A stretch of 64,000 nucleotides of DNA from RUG13409 sp045546135 (GCA_045546135.1 JAZQCD010000029.1:1-64000); one strand, 5' to 3'. Shown: positions 16,458 through 24,624, numbered from the stretch's first letter. Notes: generated by a model not told the origin, from the sequence alone. Translations and numbers: made by a program.

Positions 16458-17747
16458 ATGGAATTCACAAAGATCGAAAAAGTACATGCAAGACAGATCA
16501 TCGACTCCCGCGGAAACCCAACAGTCGAGGCAGAAGTTACTCTTGTTGACGGAACAGTAGCTCTCGGAGCAGCTCCAAGCGGAGCTTCCACAGGAGAATT
16601 CGAAGCATTGGAGCTTCGCGACGGAGATAAGAGCCGTTTCGAAGGAAAAGGCGTTCTCAAGGCAGTAGAAAATGTCAATACAATAATCGCTGACGCAGTA
16701 GTAGGACTTGATGCAGCTGACACATATGCAGTTGACGCAGCAATGCTCAAAGCAGACGGAACAAAGGATAAGTCAAAGCTTGGCGCAAATGCCATCCTTG
16801 CAGTTTCCATCGCAGCAGCAAGAGCAGCAGCAACATCCATCGGAGTTCCTCTTTACAGGTTCCTGGGCGGTGTAAATGCAAACAGACTTCCTGTTCCTAT
16901 GATGAACATACTCAACGGAGGCGCACATGCAGATTCTTCTGTTGATACACAGGAATTCATGGTAATGCCGGTTGGAGCACCAAGCTTTTCTGAAGGACTT
17001 CGCTGGTGCACAGAGGTATTCCATTCTCTTAAGAGCCTCATCAAAGAGATGAAGGACGTAACAGCTGTAGGCGATGAGGGCGGTTTTGCTCCAAACAGCC
17101 TCGGCGGAGACGAAGATGCCATCGAGCTCATACTCAAGGCCATAAAGAAGGCAGGATATGAACCGGGCAAGGACTTCAAACTTGCAATGGACGCAGCAGC
17201 TTCTGAATGGAAGAGCGAAAAAGGAAAGGGCTTCTATCATCAGCCAAAGTCAGGAAAAGACTTTACATCCGATGAACTCATAGCTCACTGGGCAAGTCTT
17301 GTTGAAAAGTATCCTATCGTATCCATCGAAGACGGACTCGATGAAGAGGACTGGGAAGGCTGGAAGAAGATGACCGAAAAGCTGGGAGATAAGGTCCAGC
17401 TCGTTGGAGACGACCTCTTCGTTACAAATACAGAAAGACTTAAAAAAGGTATAGAGCTCGGATGCGGAAACTCCATCCTCATCAAGCTCAACCAGATCGG
17501 TTCTGTATCTGAAACTCTTGAAGCTATCAAGATGGCACACAAGGCAGGATATACAGCAGTTACATCTCACCGCTCCGGCGAGACAGAAGATACCACCATC
17601 GCAGATCTTGCAGTAGCACTTAATACCTGCCAGATCAAGACAGGTGCTCCTTCAAGATCAGAGCGTGTTGCAAAGTACAACAGACTCCTCAGGATCGAAG
17701 AAGAACTGGGCGACTGTGCAGTATATCCGGGAATGGGCGCATTCTAA
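16458..17747 (+). CDS. eno: Enolase (phosphopyruvate hydratase)
   Basis: A 429-residue glycolytic enzyme that interconverts 2-phosphoglycerate and phosphoenolpyruvate in the cytoplasm. The start IEKVHARQIIDSRGNPTVE, GAAPSGASTGEFEALELRD, MMNILNGGAHADSSVDTQEF, VGDEGGFAPN, and the late signature LIKLNQIGSVSETLEA are all standard. The metal-binding SIEDGLDEEDWEGW segment and the SHRSGETEDTTIAD block near the end are intact. Codon choice in this gene is smoother (more GAC, CTC, GCA) than in neighbours, typical of a highly expressed gene. It stands alone between terminators. Confidence 0.98.
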   Translation: MEFTKIEKVHARQIIDSRGNPTVEAEVTLVDGTVALGAAPSGASTGEFEALELRDGDKSRFEGKGVLKAVENVNTIIADAVVGLDAADTYAVDAAMLKADGTKDKSKLGANAILAVSIAAARAAATSIGVPLYRFLGGVNANRLPVPMMNILNGGAHADSSVDTQEFMVMPVGAPSFSEGLRWCTEVFHSLKSLIKEMKDVTAVGDEGGFAPNSLGGDEDAIELILKAIKKAGYEPGKDFKLAMDAAASEWKSEKGKGFYHQPKSGKDFTSDELIAHWASLVEKYPIVSIEDGLDEEDWEGWKKMTEKLGDKVQLVGDDLFVTNTERLKKGIELGCGNSILIKLNQIGSVSETLEAIKMAHKAGYTAVTSHRSGETEDTTIADLAVALNTCQIKTGAPSRSERVAKYNRLLRIEEELGDCAVYPGMGAF

Positions 17748-17782
17748 GGTATAGAATCATTTAAAGATCAATATCTGTTTTG

Positions 17783-17813
17783 TACCGGCTCTTTGATTGG
17801 AGCCGGTATTTTT
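17783..17813 (+). terminator. Intrinsic terminator of eno
   Basis: TACCGGCTC (17783-17791) pairs perfectly with GAGCCGGTA (17800-17808), followed by a T tract. Confidence 0.9.
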
Positions 17814-17940
17814 ATTGCATACAAGAACTTAATGAGAAGTTTCGCCATCAAAGAGCATCACATTATTAATCCATCGAATGTGAAGCATTAGCACACAGTT
17901 TTTTCTTAATAATTACATATTATTGACTTAAATGATAATA

Positions 17941-18060
17941 TATAATCAAAACGGCAGGAGGGGTGTTTTCTTGCCATTATATGAACAGAATATCTTTCGT
18001 GTAATTTTAGATCGAAATGAGGTGCAGTATATGAAGGGGTATCTTGGATCACCTCATTAA
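17941..18060 (+). promoter_or_regulatory. Structured leader before the DUF4230 gene
   Basis: The 358-base gap after eno holds, past the eno terminator, a TATAAT (17941-17946), a hairpin GGCAGGA/TCTTGCC (17953-17959 with 17969-17975) that covers an AGGAGGGG site, and a second perfect 9-bp stem AATGAGGTG/CACCTCATT (18016-18024 with 18050-18058). The first hairpin would hide the ribosome site of the 29-codon ORF at 17971. The -35 is not clear: TTGACT at 17923-17928 is only 12 bases from the -10. Function unknown. Confidence 0.45.
17971..18060 (+). CDS. Candidate 29-aa leader peptide (TTG start)
   Basis: A short ORF starting at TTG, 9 bases after a strong AGGAGG-type site (17956-17963), ending in TAA 45 bases before the DUF4230 gene. 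The product (TTG read as Met) starts MPLYEQNIFRVILDRNE and ends YLGSPH. It has an ordinary amino-acid mix with no transmembrane stretch. It is either a small leader peptide, or the remnant of a larger degraded gene, or chance. The ribosome site and the stop codon both fall in predicted hairpins, which favours a regulatory role (inference). No family recognised. Confidence 0.35.
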   Translation: MPLYEQNIFRVILDRNEVQYMKGYLGSPH

Positions 18061-18105
18061 GAACGAGTTTTGTTTCGTGTTTTTAAAGGATGATAGAAAA
18101 GAGAA

Positions 18106-18912
18106 ATGGATAATAAAAAAGAATTCAACGAAAAAGAGCTTCTGAAAAAAGTAGAAGAAGCTGCAATGAAGGGAGCAAGGAAGGGCTCTTCCGGAGATCT
18201 TGGAAAAGATATAATCAAAACTCTTTTCACTAAGGTCATCATTCCTACATTGCTCATACTTGCAATCATGCTTTTGATACTGCCCAAATTCAGTATCAAC
18301 AATTACTCATTCAAGAATCTCTTCAAAAAAGAAGCCCCGGTAGAAGGACAGGATCTGACTCTTCAAAACTACGGATTCTTTGGATACAAAGCAGCTGATT
18401 TTGCAGAAGTCCTTTTGGGCGACGGATCTGATCTAAAAAAGCTCGAGGTTCTTACATACAAAGTATCTGATGTGACGACCATAACTTCTGCAGGACTTGG
18501 AGATCTTTCCATATTCAGCAAGACAAAGGCTGTCACATACAACGGTACTGCTGTATATACAGTGGATCTAAGGAGGCTCAATGCTTCGAATTTTGAAGTA
18601 GATCAAGAATCAAGGGTCCTCAAGATAAAGATCCCTCATGCACAGCTTGAACCCATAAACATACAGAGCAAAGATATAGAGTTTGGAGAAACTGAAAACG
18701 GTCTTCTCAGTTTTGGGGAACTTAAGCTAACTGTTGAAGAGATGGCGCAGATACAGACTGCAGCTCAAGAGAAGATGGAACAAAAGCTTTTGGATGAGAA
18801 CATCCTTGAGCAGGCAGACAGGTTCGCGAAGGTTGCTGTTTTTGAAACCTATCAGCCACTTCTTTCAAAAATGGTCTGGGGATATACCCTGGAAGTTGAG
18901 TTCACAGATTAA
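18106..18912 (+). CDS. DUF4230 domain protein, membrane-anchored
   Basis: A 268-residue protein of unknown function. An N-terminal charged segment of about 40 residues (rich in Lys and Glu) is followed by one transmembrane helix (VIIPTLLILAIMLLIL), then an outward-facing region with the DUF4230 pattern: LEVLTYKVSDVTTI, a strand-rich KAVTYNGTAVYTVDLRRL, LKIKIPHAQLEPINI and a C-terminal helix with YQPLLSKMVWGY. The ribosome site is a weak AAGAGAA. It is followed by its own terminator and then by an MscS channel gene. Its leader is unusually structured (17941-18060). Confidence 0.78.
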   Translation: MDNKKEFNEKELLKKVEEAAMKGARKGSSGDLGKDIIKTLFTKVIIPTLLILAIMLLILPKFSINNYSFKNLFKKEAPVEGQDLTLQNYGFFGYKAADFAEVLLGDGSDLKKLEVLTYKVSDVTTITSAGLGDLSIFSKTKAVTYNGTAVYTVDLRRLNASNFEVDQESRVLKIKIPHAQLEPINIQSKDIEFGETENGLLSFGELKLTVEEMAQIQTAAQEKMEQKLLDENILEQADRFAKVAVFETYQPLLSKMVWGYTLEVEFTD

Positions 18913-18925
18913 AAATCAGCTACTG

Positions 18926-18958
18926 AAAATCACCTGCTTAACTACAGGTGATTTTTTT
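18926..18958 (+). terminator. Intrinsic terminator
   Basis: AAAATCACCTG (18926-18936) pairs with CAGGTGATTTT (18945-18955) over an 8-base loop and continues in T. Confidence 0.9.
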
Positions 18959-18967
18959 ATATTTACA

Positions 18968-18976
18968 TGATATAAT
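18968..18976 (+). promoter_or_regulatory. Extended -10 element of the MscS gene
   Basis: TGATATAAT at 18968-18976, 43 bases before the ATG at 19020. The -35 region overlaps the preceding terminator and shows no consensus. Confidence 0.45.
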
Positions 18977-19019
18977 CAAGTGTGTTTGTTAATATTTTGA
19001 AATTGACGGAGTCTGAATT

Positions 19020-19895
19020 ATGAAAAGCAAACTTAAACAATTGATAGCCTACCTTATAGTATTGGCTGTTCTCATCCCTTTGGGATTCATAACGAAACTG
19101 TTTTCTGTTGAGGACCTTAAAGAGATCACCTTCGACGTGACTAAGTTATGGAAACTGTTTGTCGTCGTATTCTTCGTTTTGGTAGTACAGAATCTCATAT
19201 CCATGATACTGAGTTCCTTTAAACCGAAAAGGCAGAGGACACAGTCTCTTATTTCTATCTTCAACAGCTTGATAAAATATGTAGCTTTTATAGTCATATT
19301 ATGCTGGGGGCTTTCCATTCTCGGCGTCAATGTATCGACCATCGTAGCCAGCATAGGAATAGTTGCCTTGATAGTAGGTTTCAGCGCAGAAAGCCTCATC
19401 GCTGACGTTGTCAACGGCGCATTCATGCTCTTTGAAAACCAGTACAATGTAGGAGATATAGTCGAAGTAAACGGATTCAGAGGGACAGTTTCAAAGATAG
19501 GGATCAGGACTACATGCATCACCGATCCCGGCGGAAATGTCAAAATAGTCAACAATTCCGATATGAGGAACATACTCAACAGGTCCGACAACCTTTCCTT
19601 CTCCGTAAGCGACATAGCAGTTCCCTACGAAACTGATCTTGCAGCTCTTGAAGAAAAACTCCCGGCTCTTATGGATGAGATATTTGAAGGCAGAAAGGAT
19701 GTTTTCAAAGCTCCTCCTTCATACAAAGGAGTACAGCAGCTTGCAGACAGTTCTGTTATCTTAAGATTCATAGTCAATGTGGATGAGAAAGATATATATA
19801 CTGCTGCAAGGCTTCTTAACAGAGACCTTCTTCTCGGGTTCAGAAAACTTGGAGTGGAATGCCCATTCCCGCAGCTCGATATTCATAACAAATAG
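19020..19895 (+). CDS. MscS-family small-conductance mechanosensitive channel
   Basis: A 291-residue channel that opens under membrane tension to release solutes on osmotic downshock. Three hydrophobic helices occupy residues 1 to about 125; the third is glycine/alanine-rich (VASIGIVALIVGFSAES) as in pore helices of MscS. The beta domain follows with FENQYNVGDIVEVNGFRGTV and IRTTCITDPGGNVKIVNNSD, both hallmark regions, and a mixed alpha/beta C-terminal domain. Length is typical of MscS. ACGGAG lies about 8 bases before the ATG. The next gene starts 5 bases after its stop, implying one transcript. Confidence 0.92.
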   Translation: MKSKLKQLIAYLIVLAVLIPLGFITKLFSVEDLKEITFDVTKLWKLFVVVFFVLVVQNLISMILSSFKPKRQRTQSLISIFNSLIKYVAFIVILCWGLSILGVNVSTIVASIGIVALIVGFSAESLIADVVNGAFMLFENQYNVGDIVEVNGFRGTVSKIGIRTTCITDPGGNVKIVNNSDMRNILNRSDNLSFSVSDIAVPYETDLAALEEKLPALMDEIFEGRKDVFKAPPSYKGVQQLADSSVILRFIVNVDEKDIYTAARLLNRDLLLGFRKLGVECPFPQLDIHNK

Positions 19896-19900
19896 GTAAA

Positions 19901-20863
19901 ATGGAACACTATAAAGGCGCGGAGGAGTTTTCGCTCCCGACTTCTGAGTACTCTTACCCAAAGGAGCATATCGTCCTCCCCGAAAGTGAATATTACGGAC
20001 AAAAAGAAGACTCTTTTGCTCCGGAGACAAAGAAAAAGTCTAAAAGCACAGCTCTTAAGCCGCTTTTAGCTCTTATCTCTGTAGTCTCCGTAGTTTTTGC
20101 GTCCTTTGGTTTTGATTTCCTTGCAGGGGAAAAGGAGATATCTCCTGAACCTATACCGGGCGTTGAAGGTGACCTGGCATTTCCAATTCTTGAGAATCTT
20201 GACCCTGACTTTAAAGGAGAATATGCATGGGGAGGGTACGGTTCTGAAGAGTATGTACGTGTGATACCTTTTGCCGGCAGTGACTATGTGTATCTGGTCA
20301 TGGGCGGCGCATGGGAATACTTTGGAAACAGCCTTGGTACTTTAAACGGCGCGAGCTATGACAGAAACAGCAATACGCTGACTCTTGAAAACTGCAATAT
20401 TGAGATGCTGGACGTCAATCTCATGGGTAACAGTTTTACTGTCAAACTTATAGGTGATAACAGAATAGGCAGCATAAAGATGTGGGGCGCATATTACGGA
20501 GGCAGCCTTACGATCAAAGGCAACGGAAGACTTTCTGTGGACGGAGATATTTCACTTAAAGGCGAATTCAGTCAGACCTGCCTCATGGTAGATGCAAATG
20601 TTGAGATCATGGGATCTGTAGTGATAAGTGCAACATCTATGGAAAAGGCTATTTATTATCTTGCTCCTGTAAAGATGACTGGAGGAACACGAGCTACCGG
20701 TGCTTTCTTTACTTATTATAATGATCAATTTGATAATAGTGGAAACTATATAGGTTCAATAGAGACTGACATATATGGCATAGAGGGTCCTGAAAAATAT
20801 TATGATTATGGAGTAGTAGATGCATCCGGGAACCTTGCGAAACATATATCATTCTCTAAATGA
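19901..20863 (+). CDS. Single-pass membrane protein with predicted beta-helix exterior domain
   Basis: A 320-residue protein with no sure family. About 50 polar N-terminal residues are followed by a transmembrane helix near residues 54-75 (LLALISVVSVVFASFGF). The outside part has short repeated strands: NGASYDRNSNTLTLENC, NSFTVKLIGDNRIGSI, GGSLTIKGNGRLSVDG, as in right-handed beta-helix or carbohydrate-binding domains of clostridial surface proteins. It starts 5 bases after the MscS gene and ends before a strong terminator. It may bind wall sugars, but this is inference only. The N-terminus is short of a cleavable signal, so it should remain anchored. Confidence 0.6.
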   Translation: MEHYKGAEEFSLPTSEYSYPKEHIVLPESEYYGQKEDSFAPETKKKSKSTALKPLLALISVVSVVFASFGFDFLAGEKEISPEPIPGVEGDLAFPILENLDPDFKGEYAWGGYGSEEYVRVIPFAGSDYVYLVMGGAWEYFGNSLGTLNGASYDRNSNTLTLENCNIEMLDVNLMGNSFTVKLIGDNRIGSIKMWGAYYGGSLTIKGNGRLSVDGDISLKGEFSQTCLMVDANVEIMGSVVISATSMEKAIYYLAPVKMTGGTRATGAFFTYYNDQFDNSGNYIGSIETDIYGIEGPEKYYDYGVVDASGNLAKHISFSK

Positions 20864-20886
20864 TGAAAAAACTTGCATATATACTG

Positions 20887-20914
20887 AAGACGGACATTCG
20901 TGTCCGTCTTTTTT
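20887..20914 (+). terminator. Intrinsic terminator with TTCG loop
   Basis: AAGACGGACA (20887-20896), TTCG loop, TGTCCGTCTT (20901-20910), then T. Very stable; it ends the MscS transcript just before the tRNA gene. Confidence 0.92.
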
Positions 20915-20936
20915 GTGATAGAATACTGTGTGATAT

Positions 20937-21013
20937 GTGCCCGTAGCTCAGCTGGATAGAGCGCCAGACTCCGACTCTGGAGGCCGCAGGTTCGACTCCT
21001 GTCGGGCACACCA
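20937..21013 (+). tRNA. tRNA-Arg, anticodon CCG
   Basis: The acceptor strands GTGCCCG (20937-20943) and CGGGCAC (21003-21009) pair fully; the discriminator is A and the CCA tail is encoded (21011-21013). The anticodon stem CCAGA/TCTGG encloses the loop CTCCGAC, so the anticodon is CCG, reading CGG. The T arm holds the usual GGTTCGACTCC. The gene is single and has its own terminator. CGG is a rare codon in the neighbouring genes, which prefer AGA and AGG. Confidence 0.95.
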
Positions 21014-21015
21014 AT

Positions 21016-21038
21016 GCAGGGTATGACCTGCTTTTTTT
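21016..21038 (+). terminator. Terminator of the tRNA-Arg gene
   Basis: GCAGG (21016-21020) pairs with CCTGC (21027-21031), followed by seven T. Confidence 0.85.
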
Positions 21039-21120
21039 ATATATTTTTTTACAAAAGTAAAATTTTTTGTTTCTATTTCTTGATAGAAATCACATTTTTA
21101 TATAGTATACTATGTAGGAG

Positions 21121-21150
21121 AGGTGAATAGACACCTTTTGTTTTAGTGTC
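21121..21150 (+). promoter_or_regulatory. Alternative hairpins in the leader of the SipW-sortase gene
   Basis: AGGTG (21121-21125) can pair with CACCT (21132-21136), after which comes a T-rich run; GACAC (21130-21134) can instead pair with GTGTC (21146-21150). The two folds exclude each other. No ribosome site lies close to the ATG at 21156; the only AGGAGAGGTG is about 30 bases away. Possible translation or attenuation control, unproven. Confidence 0.35.
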
Positions 21151-21155
21151 CAATT

Positions 21156-22703
21156 ATGTCATTAGAAAATAATAATAAACAGATAAAGAAAAAAAGCAGC
21201 GGAGCATTTGCAGCAGTCCTCAGGATACTTGGGACTCTGATGCTCATACTTGCTATACTTGTAACATTGCCTACAGCAGTGCCAAAGCTCCTGGGATATG
21301 AAGTTTACTGTGTCATATCTCCGAGTATGGAACCTGCTATTCCCACAGGAAGTCTTATCTATGTAAATAAGGAAATTGCTCAGCAGGACATAGCAGCAGG
21401 CGATGTCATAGCTTTTACGAAAGACGGTGACCTTGTTTCTCACAGAGTAGTTGAAAATAGCATCTCAAAAGAGGAATTCATAACAAAGGGCGATGCTAAT
21501 GAGTCTAATGACCTTAAACCTACAGAATACAGATCGTATATAGGGAAGGTGACAAGGCACATTCCTGTAATAGGATCATATCTGATGACCTTCCTTGATA
21601 CCGAGGGGCAGATAGTTGCCATGGTCTTTGTTCTTGTCGGCGCAGTTTTGAGTCTCATAGGAAATTTAAGAGCTCCCGCCAAAAAGAAAAAAGAGGACTT
21701 CACTCAGATAGTTTTTGATGATGATGCGCCTGAAGTTGATACCGCTGATGAAGATGTCGACGTAAACATATCCTTCGATCAGGACTTTACTGATCTTAGC
21801 AGTCTTTTAGATGAAGAACCCATACTACCTGTTTCTGAAGTTCAGGGCGATGAAGAAATAGAAGATGCTGTCTTTATCCCCGGTCTTTATGATGACGTAG
21901 AAGAGAAAGAACCTGTTGAAAGGCAAAGACAAAGAAGAAGGTTCGGAAAGCTAAGAACTGCTCTTATAGCTATCTTTGCTTTGGTCTTTGTCATATCTTT
22001 AGGCGGTATAATCATAAACAGGATACCCTATTGGCAGAGCAAAAAGATATATGACGATACAGCCAAGGAATATACTACACCTACTGAAAAGAGCAGCTCA
22101 TCGGAAACAGGTCCTGAGGAAGATCTGAAGAAACCGCCTATCCAGGTAGACTTTGCAGCCCTTAAGGCTATAAATCCTGACATAGTCGGGTGGATCTATT
22201 GCGAAGGAACTACGATTAACTATCCTGTACTCCACGGGAAGAGCAACGATACATATATACATACCACATATCTTGGTGAATACAATTTTGCAGGATCTAT
22301 ATTCATAGATGCAGCAAACATGACTGACTTCTCCGATAACAATACCATCATTTACGGTCATAACATGGCCGATCATTCGATGTTTGCGTCCTTAGGACTT
22401 TGGCAGGAGCAGGAATTCTTTGATTCCCATAATGTCATTTGGCTCCTTACACCTAAGCAGAATTACAGGATTGAACCTTTCAGCGCATATATAACCTACG
22501 CAACGGATAAAGCTTATGTCATATACCGAGGCGTTGGTCAGGAACTTGCTTCATATGTGGACTGGGTCGCATCGAGATCTTTTGTTGAAAGTGACAAACA
22601 GCTTTACCATCAGGGAAGGTATGTCTTGCTTTCAACTTGCACCAATGCCGAAGGAGATCTTCGTTCTGTCATCCACGGAATGCTGGTGCCTGTAGGCAAA
22701 TAA
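21156..22703 (+). CDS. Fusion of SipW-type signal peptidase I and class B sortase
   Basis: A 515-residue two-enzyme protein. Residues 1 to about 180 are a signal peptidase I of the SipW/ER type (S26B): one helix, then ISPSMEP with the probable nucleophile Ser57, and SHRVV with His96 replacing the bacterial Lys, followed by a second helix. An acidic linker (about 185-255) leads to a third helix (ALIAIFALVFVISLGGI) and then a sortase B domain (about 320-515): INYPVLHG, IIYGHNMADHSMF with His402, LLSTCTN with Cys495 and LRSVIHG with Arg503. The three sortase catalytic residues are intact. The protein could cut signal peptides and then link substrates to the wall or to pilin-like partners. No LPXTG-type substrate is encoded beside it. 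Confidence 0.9.
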   Translation: MSLENNNKQIKKKSSGAFAAVLRILGTLMLILAILVTLPTAVPKLLGYEVYCVISPSMEPAIPTGSLIYVNKEIAQQDIAAGDVIAFTKDGDLVSHRVVENSISKEEFITKGDANESNDLKPTEYRSYIGKVTRHIPVIGSYLMTFLDTEGQIVAMVFVLVGAVLSLIGNLRAPAKKKKEDFTQIVFDDDAPEVDTADEDVDVNISFDQDFTDLSSLLDEEPILPVSEVQGDEEIEDAVFIPGLYDDVEEKEPVERQRQRRRFGKLRTALIAIFALVFVISLGGIIINRIPYWQSKKIYDDTAKEYTTPTEKSSSSETGPEEDLKKPPIQVDFAALKAINPDIVGWIYCEGTTINYPVLHGKSNDTYIHTTYLGEYNFAGSIFIDAANMTDFSDNNTIIYGHNMADHSMFASLGLWQEQEFFDSHNVIWLLTPKQNYRIEPFSAYITYATDKAYVIYRGVGQELASYVDWVASRSFVESDKQLYHQGRYVLLSTCTNAEGDLRSVIHGMLVPVGK

Positions 22704-22713
22704 GGAGAAGATA

Positions 22714-23649
22714 ATGAAATATGCAGGTATAATCACAGCCGCAGGTCTATCCTCAAGAATGAAGGATTTTAAGCCTCTCATGTATGTCGGTGACGGCACC
22801 ATGCTGGAATGTGTAGTCAGAAATTTCAGACTTGTCGGGACCAAGGAGATAGTCGTAGTGGGCGGATACAAGGCAGATCTACTGAAAAAGCATACAGACA
22901 GTCTTGGGACTTCCTTTGCTGAGAATAAGGACTTCGCTTCAACGGGTATGTTTGAATCTTTTTGCATAGGACTTGAATCTTTAAAAGGTGATTATGACAG
23001 GATCCTTGTTTCTCCCTGCGATGTACCTGTAATAGACCATGATACTATGAGGATGCTCTCGGAAGCAGAGGGAGACATAATCAGACCTGTCTGCAATGGT
23101 AAAGGAGGACACCCTGTAATACTCAGCAAAGAGGCCGCAGAAAGGATCAAAACATACAGAGGTGATGAAGGACTCAGAGGCGCTATAAAGGAATCGGGCA
23201 TCTCAGTTACAGAAGTTGAGGTGGACGATATCGGGACTCTGATGGATGCAGATACGCCGGAAGAATATGAGGAATTAAGACAACTTAAAGTAAAACAAAT
23301 AAGCGGCGGCAATCTGTGGAGTTACGTGGCCATAACACTTATGAAAGGCGGTTTAGTTCTCAATCCATACATTGCAGAATTTCTTGACATGATAGATCAT
23401 ACAGGATCCATACAAAATGCATGTACCTGTCTTCATATGTCATATTCTACAGGTTGGAAACTGCTGAATTCAGTAGAAAAGGAACTCGGCTATCCTGTCA
23501 TCGAAAGAAAGACGGGCGGAGAAAACGGAGGAGGGAGTTCCTTTACAGAAAAAGGTGCAATGCTCCTCAAAGCTTACAGCGAATATCAGGAGGATGTAAG
23601 AGCCTATTCCATCAGTTCCTTTGAAGAACACTTCAAGGACCTTAAGTGA
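22714..23649 (+). CDS. MocA-like nucleotidyltransferase fused to a ModE-type winged helix
   Basis: A 311-residue fusion. Residues 1 to about 195 are an NTP-transferase of the MobA/MocA kind: GIITAAGLSSRMKDFKPLM for nucleotide binding, a central ILVSPCDVPVIDHDTM with the metal-binding Asp, and GKGGHPVIL. This class adds CMP or GMP to molybdopterin. Residues about 215-300 resemble the N-terminal DNA-binding domain of ModE: GSIQNACTCLHMSYSTGWKLLNSVEKELGYPVIERKTGG in parts, ending SSFTEKGAMLLKAY. The fusion may couple cofactor synthesis to gene control. It begins 10 bases after the SipW-sortase gene, with AAGGAGA. No molybdoenzyme lies in the window. Confidence 0.85.
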   Translation: MKYAGIITAAGLSSRMKDFKPLMYVGDGTMLECVVRNFRLVGTKEIVVVGGYKADLLKKHTDSLGTSFAENKDFASTGMFESFCIGLESLKGDYDRILVSPCDVPVIDHDTMRMLSEAEGDIIRPVCNGKGGHPVILSKEAAERIKTYRGDEGLRGAIKESGISVTEVEVDDIGTLMDADTPEEYEELRQLKVKQISGGNLWSYVAITLMKGGLVLNPYIAEFLDMIDHTGSIQNACTCLHMSYSTGWKLLNSVEKELGYPVIERKTGGENGGGSSFTEKGAMLLKAYSEYQEDVRAYSISSFEEHFKDLK

Positions 23650-23667
23650 TGACAAAAAGCGCAGAAT

Positions 23668-23694
23668 AAAAATCCGGTCATTGACCGGGTTTTT
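23668..23694. terminator. Bidirectional terminator between convergent genes
   Basis: CCGGTC (23674-23679) and GACCGG (23683-23688) flanked by A-rich and T-rich arms. Serves both the MocA-ModE gene and the minus-strand NifX-like gene. Confidence 0.85.
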
Positions 23695-24085
23695 ATATTT
23701 CAGTTTTGTCTACTATATGCATATGGTTTCCTAGACAACCTATACCGTCTATAGGATCTCTTATGACGCCAAGTTTGTAATCAAGACTGGCTTTCAAGGC
23801 TATTTCAGCAGGAAGTCCTACTCCGTTATATCTGGTTATGCTGTATTCATCTGCAGCTATTATATCAAAAGCGTCCTGTTTCAAGGGTCCGCATATGACC
23901 GCTTCCACCCACAGATCTGCAAGTATCTGCGCAAGCTGTGCATCAGTTTTATCTTTTCGCTCGATGACCTCAAGGCAGTTTCCTGTATTTCCGTCACATA
24001 TGAGCATATGTGTGCAGTTTTCAAAAAGATCTGCTACCATGTCGGTCATTTCAGGTCCCTTTGCAGCTATTGCTATTTTTAGCAT
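23693..24085 (-). CDS. NifX/NafY-type iron-molybdenum cofactor-binding domain protein
   Basis: A 130-residue protein of the dinitrogenase iron-molybdenum cofactor family (NifB/NifX/NafY domain). It begins MLKIAIAAKGPEMTDMVADLF and carries the typical AVICGPLKQDAFDII segment. Free-standing copies occur in many anaerobes that lack nitrogenase, where they may bind or carry metal clusters. No nif genes are present here. It converges on the MocA-ModE fusion gene, and both neighbours are linked to metals, so a role in molybdenum or iron-sulfur handling is plausible. The ribosome site is GGGAGGATAAAA. Confidence 0.82.
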   Translation of the reverse strand: MLKIAIAAKGPEMTDMVADLFENCTHMLICDGNTGNCLEVIERKDKTDAQLAQILADLWVEAVICGPLKQDAFDIIAADEYSITRYNGVGLPAEIALKASLDYKLGVIRDPIDGIGCLGNHMHIVDKTEI

Positions 24086-24225
24086 TTTTATCCTCCCAAA
24101 CTTTAAGTTTTCTTATTATATCATAATCTTGCAGTAGTACAAATACACTAAATAATGTAAAATATTCATGTTGTGATAGGCCAAAGTACCTTTACGGCAA
24201 TATACAAGGTAAGGAACATTAAGTA

Positions 24226-24624
24226 ATGGACGTAAAAGAAATTATGGAAGATATCCTCAAGGACAGGTGCTGCTGCAGCGAGTCCATGATAAGATTCGGT
24301 CTTAAAATCAGAGGAGAAGAAAACGAACAGTTTGCAGACGCTGCATCAGCCCTTTGTTCAGGTCTTAAGAACGGAGCTATATGCGGCTGCCTTACAGGCG
24401 GAGCCATGATGCTGACCATGTTCGACAAGCAGGCGAGTACTGCCATGATAACAGAGCTTTTTGCCTGGTTCGACGAAGAGTACGGTGACAGATACGGTTC
24501 TGTAAACTGTGAAGACATACTTACAGACAGGACTCAAATGTGGGTACTGTGTCCAACGATCATGGAAGCAACAGCAGAAAAGTGTATGGATATCCTTAAA
24601 GACAAAGGACTTATAGAAGAATAG
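24226..24624 (+). CDS. C_GCAxxG_C_C family redox protein
   Basis: A 132-residue member of the C_GCAxxG_C_C group of small anaerobic redox proteins. Visible cysteines are CCCSES near the start, ALCSGLKNGAICGCLTGGAMML in two pieces (the family core is C followed by G-x-x-C-G-x-L-T-G), then NCEDIL and VLCPTI. These cysteines probably bind an iron-sulfur cluster or cycle as thiols. The TATA-rich gap upstream holds a small hairpin (TACCTT/AAGGTA, 24187-24211) that covers part of the AAGG site. A six-helix membrane protein gene follows 17 bases later. The biological role of the family is unclear. Confidence 0.8.
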   Translation: MDVKEIMEDILKDRCCCSESMIRFGLKIRGEENEQFADAASALCSGLKNGAICGCLTGGAMMLTMFDKQASTAMITELFAWFDEEYGDRYGSVNCEDILTDRTQMWVLCPTIMEATAEKCMDILKDKGLIEE

